Shown piece by piece: positions 6,119 through 13,164 of a stretch of DNA of 18,465 bases. Origin of the DNA: Clostridiales bacterium (GTDB taxonomy: Bacteria; Bacillota; Clostridia; Lachnospirales; WQUN01); NCBI GenBank assembly GCA_031273705.1, contig JAISRJ010000075.1, forward strand, positions 1 through 18,465. The letters are read 5' to 3'. Each line of letters begins with the position of its first letter. Position 1 is the stretch's first letter. The position numbers and the translations under genes were made by a program. Below the pieces are notes generated by a model. That model was not told the DNA's origin. It worked only from the letters and a program-made list of their open reading frames with translations, and did no database searches.

Positions 6119-6559
6119 TTATTTTCCATCCTTGCCGTCGGCCTTATCGTTATGACTAGGGGTAAGTTTTGGTTCTTTTATACCAACTATATCCGATTTA
6201 CGAACGGGTACGCGCACGCCTCGGTTAGTACCGAATTCGACAATAAAACAGTCGTCGCCGACTTCAGCGATTTTACCAAAAAAACCCGCCGTAGTAACCA
6301 CATTATCGCCGGTTCGTAAAGAGGATTGCATTTCTTTCATTTGTTTGTCGCGTTTGCTTTGCGGACGAATACTGAAAAAATAGAAAACCCCAATAACGGC
6401 CACCCAGATTAAAATCATAAAAATAGGATTAAGCCCGCCGGCTGCCGCAACGTCTGTGGCCGCTTGCTCGCCAGACTGCTCGACTGCCGCCGCCGCTCCC
6501 GGCTCTGCGGTTACCGCGGTGCCAACGTCTACCAGCAGCCTGTAAAAATCTGAAAACAT
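6119..6559 (-). CDS. yajC: YajC, accessory subunit of the Sec translocon
   Basis: YajC is a small single-span membrane protein that associates with SecDF and the Sec translocon. Here the membrane helix is at residues about 44-64 (NPIFMILIWVAVIGVFYFFS), followed by the family motif IRPQSKRDKQMKEMQSSL and the cytoplasmic block with GDNVVTTAGFFGKI and VEFGTNRGVRVPVRKSDI. The C-terminal tail is charged and disordered. The region before the helix is unusually long, about 43 residues, and rich in Ala, Glu and Gln; most YajC proteins have only about 10-20 residues there. ATG 6559 has GAGGAG 7 bases upstream and a strong promoter about 45 bases away. The usual neighbours tgt or secD are not present; the partner gene here is an S1 RNA-binding protein. 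Confidence 0.93.
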   Translation of the reverse strand: MFSDFYRLLVDVGTAVTAEPGAAAAVEQSGEQAATDVAAAGGLNPIFMILIWVAVIGVFYFFSIRPQSKRDKQMKEMQSSLRTGDNVVTTAGFFGKIAEVGDDCFIVEFGTNRGVRVPVRKSDIVGIKEPKLTPSHNDKADGKDGK

Positions 6560-6602
6560 CTAAGCACTCCTCTATGTTTTAAATCGTTTCTAAATTATTA
6601 CT

Positions 6603-6632
6603 ATTATAATAGAAACAAGTCAAGCAAGTCAA
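6603..6632 (-). promoter_or_regulatory. yajC promoter
   Basis: Minus-strand -35 TTGACT (6627-6632), 18-base spacer, perfect -10 TATAAT (6603-6608). A second TTGACT (6618-6623) is part of a short direct repeat and is too close to act as -35. The start of transcription would be near 6596, giving a leader of about 37 bases. Confidence 0.65.
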
Positions 6633-6698
6633 CCATTTTCCAATATAACTCAGGTGTGTTTTTGTTGCAAACTCTAAAAAATCGGCCTTTTTTAAGAT

Positions 6699-6735
6699 AA
6701 GCGACTGCTTTCATTTCTGAAAACAGTCGCTTTTT
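6699..6735. terminator. Terminator hairpin downstream of transketolase
   Basis: AAGCGACTG (6699-6707) pairs with CAGTCGCTT (6724-6732), with an inner stem TTTCA/TGAAA. On the minus strand the one internal mismatch becomes a U-G pair, giving a continuous 15-base-pair stem closed by a GAAA tetraloop, followed by a moderate ATCTT. The plus strand has TTTTT after the stem, but no plus-strand gene leads into it. Its job is probably to end the tal-tkt transcript. Confidence 0.65.
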
Positions 6736-6758
6736 CAGTGCGCTCGCTTTAGCCAAGG

Positions 6759-6780
6759 GGAGAATCAGAGTAGATTCTCC
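6759..6780 (-). repeat. Hairpin spanning the transketolase stop codon
   Basis: Perfect 8-base arms GGAGAATC/GATTCTCC with a 6-base loop. On the minus strand the transketolase TGA stop (6767-6765) straddles the loop and the 3' arm, so the last codons and the stop are inside the hairpin. Confidence 0.5.
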
Positions 6781-8750
6781 GCGTGGCTAACTATATTTTC
6801 AACTGTAAACCCATATTTCTCAAATAACAGATTGGCGGGTCCGCTGGCTCCGAAAGAATTTATACAAATTATATCTCCGTCCAGACCAATATACTTATGC
6901 CATCCGAATCCGGACGCCGCCTCGACAGCCAAACGTTTCCTAACTGTCTTAGGTAAAACCGATTCTCTGTAATTCACATCCTGTTCGTCAAACACTTCCA
7001 TACTGGGCATACTTACCGCCCGAGCCTTTATTCCGCGCGTCTTTAACTCATCGGCGGCCTTACATATCAAATCCACTTCCGAACCGGAAGCCAATAGGAT
7101 AATATCCGGTATCTCCTCAATCGATCCGCGCAGAATATACGCGCCTTTTAACGCCGCCTTGCCCGAACCTTCCTGAGCGGGTAACCCCTGGCGGGAAAGA
7201 GCAAGAGCGGTGGGGGATTTTCTGGTTAGCGCCAAATACCACGCCGCCGCCGTTTCACGGGTATCACAAGGGCGAATTACCGTAAAGCCCGGAATACTTC
7301 TAAGCGACGCCAATTGCTCTATCGGCTGATGCGTAGGTCCATCCTCTCCTACTCCAATACTGTCGTGAGTCATAATATAAATTACAGGCAACTTCATTAA
7401 CGCCGCAAGACGTTTCGCGGGTTTCATATAATCCGAAAATACAAAGAACCCCGCCACATATGGTCTTAATCCGCCATGTACAGCCATACCGTTAGCGATT
7501 GCCGTCATCGCGTGCTCACGTATGCCAAAATGCAGATTAGATCCACCGGGATTTTCCGTTGTAAAATCTCCTCTGCCTTTCATGATTGTCTTGGTGGAAG
7601 GCGCTAAATCCGCTGACCCGCCAAATAAATTCGGTACGAGTTTCGCGGCTTTGTTCAACACCCGCTCCGACGACACGCGAGTCGCCGGACTTCCCTCATA
7701 TGTCCAAAAATCCTCGTTTTCAAGCAAATCAACGGCAAGCTTATCACTGTGCCATACCTGCCATTCGGCGTAATCTTCAGGATATTGCTCTTGATACTTT
7801 TCAAACAGCTTATTCCATTCGCTTTGAGCTTCGGATTTTTCAGCGGTTATTCTCGCGAAATGAATCTTTACTTCGTCCGGCACAAAGAATTTTTCTTCAT
7901 AAGTCCATTTCATCTGTTCCTTGGCAAGCGCAATCTCTTCTTCTCCCAGAGGTTCGCCGTGCGCCGACGCCTTACCTTGCTTGTTGGGAGCGCCGTATCC
8001 GATTTTCGTCTTAATCTCAATCAGTGACGGTTTGTCGGATTCTTTGGCTCTTTCAATGCACCTGGATATGGCTTCTATATCATTTCCATCCGTTACAAGC
8101 TGCGTATCCCAGCCATAAGCCTCAAACCTGGCGGCCACATTCTCTCTAAAAGCCAGGCTGGTCGAACCTTCTATGGTAATATTATTTGAGTCATACAGCA
8201 AGATCATCTTGCTAAGCCCCAGCGTACCGGCAAGCGAAGCGGCTTCGGCGGAAACGCCTTCTTGTAAGCAGCCGTCCCCGCAAAGGGCGTAAGTGTAATG
8301 GTCAACTAATTTAATATCTGATTTATTAAATTTAAACGCCAGGTATTTCTCGGCCCACGCCATGCCCACGGCGTTTGCTATACCCTGGCCCAACGGACCC
8401 GTAGTTACTTCTACACCGCGGGTATGCCCATATTCCGGGTGTCCGGGGGTTAGGCTGTCCATCTGGCGAAAATTTTTCAAGTCCTCTATCGTCAAACCGA
8501 AACCAAATAAGTGCAGCAGAGCATATATCAGAGTTGATCCATGCCCCGCCGAAAGGACAAATCGGTCACGATCCGCCCAATTTGCATCCAGCGGATTAAT
8601 CCGAAGATAATTTGCCCATAATGTATACGCCGCCGGCGCGGCACCCATCGGCAATCCCGGATGTCCGCTGTTTGCCTTTTGCACCGCCTCCGCGCACAGA
8701 AGCCGAATAGTGTTTATAGATAAAGCGTCGATTTTATTTTTTCCGCTCAT
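6765..8750 (-). CDS. tkt: Transketolase
   Basis: Thiamine-diphosphate enzyme that moves two-carbon units between ketose and aldose phosphates in the non-oxidative pentose phosphate pathway; cytoplasmic. It is full length at 661 aa. Visible motifs are the N-terminal GHPGLPMGAAP (29-39, with His30), DRFVLSAGHGSTLIYALLH (62-80), the ThDP-binding CGDGCLQEG (157-165) with its trailing metal-site DSNN (187-190), then GIREHAMTAIANG (409-421) holding the catalytic Glu412, and the substrate loop GEDGPTHQPIEQL. ATG 8750 follows AGGAGGAAAT. It begins 8 bases after the transaldolase stop, so the two form one operon. The gene ends in a hairpin covering its stop codon, and a strong terminator lies about 30 bases further on. 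Confidence 0.97.
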   Translation of the reverse strand: MSGKNKIDALSINTIRLLCAEAVQKANSGHPGLPMGAAPAAYTLWANYLRINPLDANWADRDRFVLSAGHGSTLIYALLHLFGFGLTIEDLKNFRQMDSLTPGHPEYGHTRGVEVTTGPLGQGIANAVGMAWAEKYLAFKFNKSDIKLVDHYTYALCGDGCLQEGVSAEAASLAGTLGLSKMILLYDSNNITIEGSTSLAFRENVAARFEAYGWDTQLVTDGNDIEAISRCIERAKESDKPSLIEIKTKIGYGAPNKQGKASAHGEPLGEEEIALAKEQMKWTYEEKFFVPDEVKIHFARITAEKSEAQSEWNKLFEKYQEQYPEDYAEWQVWHSDKLAVDLLENEDFWTYEGSPATRVSSERVLNKAAKLVPNLFGGSADLAPSTKTIMKGRGDFTTENPGGSNLHFGIREHAMTAIANGMAVHGGLRPYVAGFFVFSDYMKPAKRLAALMKLPVIYIMTHDSIGVGEDGPTHQPIEQLASLRSIPGFTVIRPCDTRETAAAWYLALTRKSPTALALSRQGLPAQEGSGKAALKGAYILRGSIEEIPDIILLASGSEVDLICKAADELKTRGIKARAVSMPSMEVFDEQDVNYRESVLPKTVRKRLAVEAASGFGWHKYIGLDGDIICINSFGASGPANLLFEKYGFTVENIVSHAENLL

Positions 8751-8758
8751 ATTTCCTC

Positions 8759-9406
8759 CTACTTCTTCGATACAGATTCCCAGTCTTTCAAGAATCTTTC
8801 GATACCCTTGTCTGTCATGGGATGCTTGCTCATTTGCACAATAACATCGTATGGAACCGTGGCGATATGCGCGCCGAGCCTGGCGGCGTTGATCACATGC
8901 ACAGGATGACGGATACTAGCGGCGATAATCTCGGTAGGGATTTCATGAATGTTAAAAATATCGACGATCTCTTCTATCAAATGCATACCATCCGTGCCTA
9001 TGTCGTCCAGTCTGCCCAGAAATGGGCTGACATACGCCGCTCCGGCCCGCGCGGCAAGCAACGCTTGCGTAGCGGAAAAAATCAAAGTGACATTGGCTTT
9101 AATTCCCTCGGCGGCAAGAATCTTTACAGCTTTTAAGCCTTCCAGCGTCATTGGAATCTTTATGATAATATTGTTATGCAGCTTAGCCAGTGGGCGGGCT
9201 TCGTTTACCATCCCCTCGTGATCCAAGGCGACAACTTCGGCGCTTATTGGTCCGTCTACTATAGATGTAATTTCTTTTACCACCTCGATAAAGTCTCTGC
9301 CTTCTTTCGCGATAAGGGATGGATTAGTGGTTACGCCGCAGATAACGCCTAAATCATTTGCCTCTCGAATATGAGCCGTATTAGCGGTGTCGATAAAAAG
9401 TTTCAT
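8759..9406 (-). CDS. tal: Transaldolase (FSA/TalC small subfamily)
   Basis: Transfers a dihydroxyacetone unit between sugar phosphates through a Schiff-base lysine. At 215 aa it is the short form of the family, a bare TIM barrel. Features seen are the N-terminal MKLFIDTANTAHI, CGVTTNPSLIAKEG (23-36), the Schiff-base strand IIIKIPMT with Lys83, NVTLIFSATQA (105-115) and VSPFLGRLDDIG (126-137). The residue after SP is Phe129; in true fructose-6-phosphate aldolases this position is Tyr, so transaldolase activity is preferred over FSA. ATG 9406 follows AAAGGA by about 10 bases. It is the first gene of the operon with transketolase, behind a good promoter. Confidence 0.93.
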   Translation of the reverse strand: MKLFIDTANTAHIREANDLGVICGVTTNPSLIAKEGRDFIEVVKEITSIVDGPISAEVVALDHEGMVNEARPLAKLHNNIIIKIPMTLEGLKAVKILAAEGIKANVTLIFSATQALLAARAGAAYVSPFLGRLDDIGTDGMHLIEEIVDIFNIHEIPTEIIAASIRHPVHVINAARLGAHIATVPYDVIVQMSKHPMTDKGIERFLKDWESVSKK

Positions 9407-9427
9407 ATAGTCTAGATCCTTTCAAAT

Positions 9428-9453
9428 AAATTGGAGTTATAAATTGGAGTTAT
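9428..9453 (-). repeat. Perfect 13-base tandem repeat in the tal leader
   Basis: AAATTGGAGTTAT occurs twice head to tail (9428-9440, 9441-9453). It lies between the promoter and the ribosome binding site of the transaldolase gene, inside the untranslated leader. It may be a slippage product or a repeated binding site. Confidence 0.6.
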
Positions 9454-9465
9454 ACTCGCAAGCGT

Positions 9466-9494
9466 AGTATATCACGCTTAGTTTGTCTAATCAA
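9466..9494 (-). promoter_or_regulatory. Promoter of the tal-tkt operon
   Basis: Minus-strand -35 TTGATT (9489-9494), 17-base spacer, -10 TATACT (9466-9471). The transcript would start near 9459, giving a leader of about 53 bases that contains the 13-base tandem repeat. Confidence 0.65.
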
Positions 9495-9497
9495 TAC

Positions 9498-9525
9498 AAA
9501 AACCGCCGGGCGGGAACCCGGACGG
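9498..9525 (-). terminator. Rho-independent terminator of the stalk/TolC-like gene
   Basis: On the minus strand CCGTCCGGG (9517-9525) pairs with CCCGGCGG (9503-9510) around a 6-base loop with one bulged T, followed by TTTTT (9498-9502). A very GC-rich stem in AT-rich surroundings. It sits right beside the -35 of the tal promoter. Confidence 0.8.
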
Positions 9526-9549
9526 AAACCCGGACGGAAACCTGTCGGC
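9517..9549 (-). repeat. Tandem 12-base repeats forming the terminator arm
   Basis: CCCGGACGGAAA is present at 9517-9528 and 9529-9540, followed by a decayed copy (CCTGTCGG, 9541-9548). Each intact copy can supply the 5' arm of the terminator hairpin on the minus strand. Confidence 0.65.
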
Positions 9550-9569
9550 GTAATTTTCAAAAGTGTTCG

Positions 9570-11042
9570 CTATTCCAATAACAAATACGGGTGTTGAAGC
9601 CCGAAGGTCATTGTCCAGAAAGTGTATTCATTCTTCGCGAGGGTGGCTTCGGCGTTTAATATCGCCGCCTTGCAGGTGTCCAGTTCAAACAGGGTAACCG
9701 TACCCGCCTGATAATTTATCGACATGCTTTTATAGTTATCCTTTGCCTTTTGCACATCTATCTCCAAAGATTTTTGATTTTGCGCTATTTGATTTAATTT
9801 ATTGTATGTCGTAGTCATAGCCGCGCTCAAATCCCGCACGGCATCGTCATAGGCGCGGTTCGCCGTCATAAGATCCGCCTGTTTTTGCAGCTTTGAATCC
9901 GTAAGATCGCTAACCACCGTATCCAAAGCGTATTGGGCTTTATCTATCTCGGCTCGCTTTAGCTTTATCATAGGATCTTCTCCGATATAAGAAGAAAAAT
10001 CCACTTGCCGGATCGCTTCGATCGTCGGATCGTACAGCACTATGATCTCGCGATTCATTGGCAAATTTAGAATTTTACCCAAATTTGCCCGCTCACCCTT
10101 TATTATAAGCTCCAGTCCTTCTTTATTTACCTGCATTTGCTCCAAACTCTGCTCTGCAGCTTTCAGATTAGTTTCGCTGACCATTCCCAACTCCAACTTC
10201 AATTTCATACTCTTTACCGTTGCGCTTTGCAGATTAATGTTTTCTTCCATAATCTGTAAATCCATTTCGTTTTGGGCAATAGAGGAGAGTGTGCCGCGTA
10301 GCATGTACTCTGTGGTCTCTCGAACCATTTGTTCGTTATGCGGCAAGCTGGACATAGTTACCTCTATGTTCTTTAACGCCCTTAATGTATCGGTAAACGG
10401 CTGGCTATCCAGATTGTAGGCATAACCCAGCTCGCTTAATTGATCTACCGTGTCGCTGTGCTGCTCGTTAAGCACATCGAAAGACTCGCTAAGGTTAAGC
10501 AAAGTAGAATTGGCGGAATAAGCGTCTTTTAAAGCCTGATCGTATTCGATAATAATGGGATTGGCGGTTTTAGGCTGGTTAATCTCCATTATTTGCAGAG
10601 GATCTTTGCCGGTATCCAGGGTTATAGTTTTAGTGGATTCCTCCCAGCCGACTGTGCCGCCAAACCGCTCAGCGACATAACGCATGGGCACCAGAATATC
10701 CTCCATAACCCTTCCGTTATTGTACTGCGGCGCTACAGGCAATTCAATCTGTACTTCGTTAAAGCTCGCCCTCTTTGTGTCTATCTTCATGGTAAGCGTG
10801 GCGCCTTGCTTTCGTAAATGCGCGGTCTGATTATAATCGTCCCAAGTTACGTCCGCGTCCACATATCCCGCCAACTCGCGCATAGCCATAAGCGTTACGC
10901 CTTGTTTAATAACAGGCTGTGTTCTAAATCCTGTAAAAAGTCCGTTTAATTGAAGATTGATTCTAGTATCCGCGGCAAAAGAAATCTTTGTTCCACTAAA
11001 AAACACACTCGCCGCCAATACAAGCGCAAAAATTTTTTTCAT
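9570..11042 (-). CDS. Secreted protein with a copper-amine-oxidase-N 'stalk' domain and a TolC-like coiled-coil region
   Basis: 490 aa from ATG 11042, chosen because GGGGGG lies 5 bases upstream and a clean signal peptide follows (MKKIFALVLA to SFA, cleavage near residue 23). An upstream in-frame ATG at 11093 would put 17 residues in front of it. Residues about 28-145 match the repeat pattern of the Cu_amine_oxidN1/stalk domain (GVTLMAMRELAGYVDADVTW, then LVPMRYVAERFGGTVGW and an ITLDTG strand). Residues about 165-480 are long alpha helices with the outer-membrane-efflux (TolC) repeat look: SESFDVLNEQ, LKLELGMVSETNLKAAEQSL, GERANLGKILNLP, YQAGTVTLFELDTCKAAILN. A TolC fold normally needs an outer membrane, so in a Gram-positive-type cell this is probably a surface or wall-zone coiled-coil protein. 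It is divergent from the ABC/Gld cluster. Confidence 0.85.
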   Translation of the reverse strand: MKKIFALVLAASVFFSGTKISFAADTRINLQLNGLFTGFRTQPVIKQGVTLMAMRELAGYVDADVTWDDYNQTAHLRKQGATLTMKIDTKRASFNEVQIELPVAPQYNNGRVMEDILVPMRYVAERFGGTVGWEESTKTITLDTGKDPLQIMEINQPKTANPIIIEYDQALKDAYSANSTLLNLSESFDVLNEQHSDTVDQLSELGYAYNLDSQPFTDTLRALKNIEVTMSSLPHNEQMVRETTEYMLRGTLSSIAQNEMDLQIMEENINLQSATVKSMKLKLELGMVSETNLKAAEQSLEQMQVNKEGLELIIKGERANLGKILNLPMNREIIVLYDPTIEAIRQVDFSSYIGEDPMIKLKRAEIDKAQYALDTVVSDLTDSKLQKQADLMTANRAYDDAVRDLSAAMTTTYNKLNQIAQNQKSLEIDVQKAKDNYKSMSINYQAGTVTLFELDTCKAAILNAEATLAKNEYTFWTMTFGLQHPYLLLE

Positions 11043-11081
11043 CTTAACCCCCCATAGCAGTGCTCCACTTATTATAAGGTT

Positions 11082-11110
11082 AATATACATCATTAATATT
11101 TTTTTATCAA
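11082..11110 (-). promoter_or_regulatory. Promoter of the stalk/TolC-like gene
   Basis: Minus-strand -35 TTGATA (11105-11110), 17-base spacer, -10 TATATT (11082-11087), about 40 bases before the ATG at 11042. A second TATAAT lies closer to the gene, near 11071, without a -35. Confidence 0.6.
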
Positions 11111-11182
11111 TAAAGTATTTGGGAATTCAGACTGCTGTAGTATTAGAATTTTCTGAATGTGGATAGTATAATGGGAAAATAC

Positions 11183-11211
11183 TTGTATTAGGATAAAACT
11201 TAATGTATTAT
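11183..11211 (+). promoter_or_regulatory. Promoter of the ABC/GldG/DUF4340 operon
   Basis: -35 TTGTAT (11183-11188), 17-base spacer, -10 TATTAT (11206-11211). The -35 overlaps a small dyad AATAC-TT-GTATT (11179-11190) that could be an operator. Another perfect TATAAT at 11167-11172 lacks a recognisable -35. The distance to the divergent promoter is about 70 bases. Confidence 0.5.
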
Positions 11212-11252
11212 TATGAAGTTTGATTGCTTCAGCAGTTTATGGAGGGATTTAT

Positions 11253-12212
11253 TTGATAGAAGTTAAAAATCTAACCAAGCGGTACGGTCAGCACTACGCC
11301 GTAGACCATATCGACTTTACCGCGTTTGACGGTGAGATCTTGGGGTTTTTAGGGCCTAACGGCGCGGGAAAGACCACGACTATGAATATCATCACCGGTT
11401 ACATTTCCTCCACAGAGGGCGATGTTATAATCAACGGCACGGATATTGTGGCCGAACCGGAAAAAGCCAAGATGAACATTGGTTATTTACCGGACACACC
11501 CCCACTGTACGGTGAAATGCGCGTGGATGAGTATTTGCGATTTGTGGCGGATATTAAAAAGGTAAAATCCACTGATCGTCCTCAAATGATTCGCGAGATA
11601 AAAGAAACGGTAAAAATCGCGGATATGTCCGTTCGGCTTATCAAAAATCTGTCTAAAGGCTATCGGCAGCGCGTCGGGCTTGCACAGGCAATGATGGGTT
11701 TTCCCAAGGTCATCATTATGGACGAACCCACGGTCGGGCTGGACCCCAAACAGATAATCGAAATGCGTGATGTAATCAAAAAGCTGGGCAAGAAACACAC
11801 CGTAATCCTTAGCTCACATATTCTGTCCGAAGTCAGCGCGATTTGCGACAGGGTAATGATTATCAGCAAGGGTAAAATTGTAGCCAGCGACACACCCGAA
11901 CGCCTGTCGCAAAACCTTACCCATGGTCACTCAATGAACGTCCGTGTAAAAGGCAAACCGGAAGAGGTTGTCGCCGCCCTGGAAGAAATGCCGATTATTA
12001 AATCCGTAAAGCAAGAGGGCAGCCGTGAATCAGGCGCCATCGATCTTACAATCTCCGGCGACGAGGATGTTGATATTCGCGAGGCAATCTTTTCATGTAT
12101 GGCTAAACACAATTTCCCTATTCTTCAAATGAAATCGCTGGACCTCTCTTTGGAGGAAATATTCCTTCAAATAACAGGCGACGAGACCGGAAGCGATAGT
12201 AACGTATCCTAA
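11253..12212 (+). CDS. ABC transporter ATP-binding protein (ABC-2/GldA type)
   Basis: Cytoplasmic ATPase that powers the ABC-2 permease encoded next. Numbered from TTG 11253 (319 aa): Walker A GPNGAGKT (34-41), signature LSKGYRQRVGLAQ (133-145), Walker B VIIMDEPT followed by VGLDP (153-165), H-loop ILSSHILSEV with His189. The C-terminal 100 residues are the small variable domain common in ABC-2 ATPases of this size. TTG 11253 is chosen because GGAGGG is 6 bases upstream; an upstream in-frame TTG at 11220 has no site. It is the first of four co-directional genes (ATPase, permease, GldG-like, DUF4340). This order is the gliding-type Gld cluster layout also seen in many non-gliding bacteria. The substrate is unknown. 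Confidence 0.95.
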   Translation: MIEVKNLTKRYGQHYAVDHIDFTAFDGEILGFLGPNGAGKTTTMNIITGYISSTEGDVIINGTDIVAEPEKAKMNIGYLPDTPPLYGEMRVDEYLRFVADIKKVKSTDRPQMIREIKETVKIADMSVRLIKNLSKGYRQRVGLAQAMMGFPKVIIMDEPTVGLDPKQIIEMRDVIKKLGKKHTVILSSHILSEVSAICDRVMIISKGKIVASDTPERLSQNLTHGHSMNVRVKGKPEEVVAALEEMPIIKSVKQEGSRESGAIDLTISGDEDVDIREAIFSCMAKHNFPILQMKSLDLSLEEIFLQITGDETGSDSNVS

Positions 12213-12260
12213 TGTATAATAATATAGAAGCAATTTTTCAGACAGTCTAGGAGGTTCCGT

Positions 12261-13154
12261 ATGCTGGCGATTATTAAGAAAGAAATGCGCGGTTATTTTA
12301 ACTCGTGGATAGGCTATATCTTTTTATTTATACTCGTGGGTTTGGTGGGGATATTTTTTACACTTATAAATCTCTACTACGGCAGCGGCAATTTTCAAGA
12401 CGCGCTTTCCAATATACCCATATTCTGCTTAATACTTATCCCTGTACTAACTATGCGTCTGTTCGCCGAGGAGGCCAGGCAAAAAACGGACCAGCTGCTT
12501 TATACCTCACCGGTATCTGTACTGGGCATCGTACTTGCGAAATTCTTTTCCGCGTTTATTTTATCATTTGCCGCTCTGCTGATAACTATTATTTACCCGC
12601 TGATGATTTCATCATTCGGCACATTGCCCGCATCAGAAATTTTTACGGCGTATCTGGGCTACGCCCTGTTAATGGCGAGTTTTATTTCTGTAGGGATGTT
12701 CGTTTCCGCTTGCACGGAGAATCAAATTATCGCCGCCGTTATAACATTCTTCGTAATGTTGTTTATGTATATAATGGATGGCATAGCCAGCTTTATTAAT
12801 TCTAATATAACGGCGTCTTCCACAGGTTCGGCGGCAGGGCTTAACTCACTTATTTTTATTATCATAGTCATGGGGGTATTTCTGTATCTAATCTATGACA
12901 GTACGAAAAATTTCTACTTCACCGGATTATTTGGATTAGTTCTGCTGGCTATAATTGTGGGGTTATTCGTCTATGATACCAGTATATTCGATGGACTGCT
13001 GGTTAAAACCGTCAATTGGTTCTCGGTTATGGCGCGTTTTTCATCATTTGGAAGCGGAATACTTAACATCGCGGATATTGTCTACTATATCACTTTCGCG
13101 GGCGCGTTTATTTATTTGACTGTAAACGCAATCGAGAAGAGAAGATGGAAATAA
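12261..13154 (+). CDS. ABC-2 type permease, GldF-like
   Basis: Membrane subunit partnered with the preceding ATPase. This 297-aa protein starts MLAIIKKEMRGYFNSWIGYI, the family's usual amphipathic entry into the first helix. It has about eight hydrophobic segments (near 16-40, 52-66, 94-118, 130-150, 156-178, 196-212, 220-238 and 268-288). After the second lies the characteristic RLFAEEARQKTDQLLYTSP (66-84), the cytoplasmic coupling segment of GldF/NosY-type permeases. ATG 12261 follows AGGAGG by 6 bases. It lies 48 bases after the ATPase gene and 10 bases before the GldG-like gene, so it is clearly in the operon. Confidence 0.93.
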   Translation: MLAIIKKEMRGYFNSWIGYIFLFILVGLVGIFFTLINLYYGSGNFQDALSNIPIFCLILIPVLTMRLFAEEARQKTDQLLYTSPVSVLGIVLAKFFSAFILSFAALLITIIYPLMISSFGTLPASEIFTAYLGYALLMASFISVGMFVSACTENQIIAAVITFFVMLFMYIMDGIASFINSNITASSTGSAAGLNSLIFIIIVMGVFLYLIYDSTKNFYFTGLFGLVLLAIIVGLFVYDTSIFDGLLVKTVNWFSVMARFSSFGSGILNIADIVYYITFAGAFIYLTVNAIEKRRWK

Positions 13155-13164
13155 GGAGCGGCGT

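Noticed and set aside
6056..6319. Plus-strand frame across yajC and the S1 gene
   Set aside because: Lies opposite two well-supported genes and has no promoter or known motif.
9498..9549. CRISPR-like repeats
   Set aside because: Units are 12 bases with no spacers, and the array is part of a terminator.
9570..11042. TolC-like gene as proof of a Gram-negative organism
   Set aside because: The stalk domain, neighbours and ribosome binding sites all point to Bacillota, and TolC-like helical proteins are annotated in some Clostridia. It is not enough alone to infer an outer membrane.
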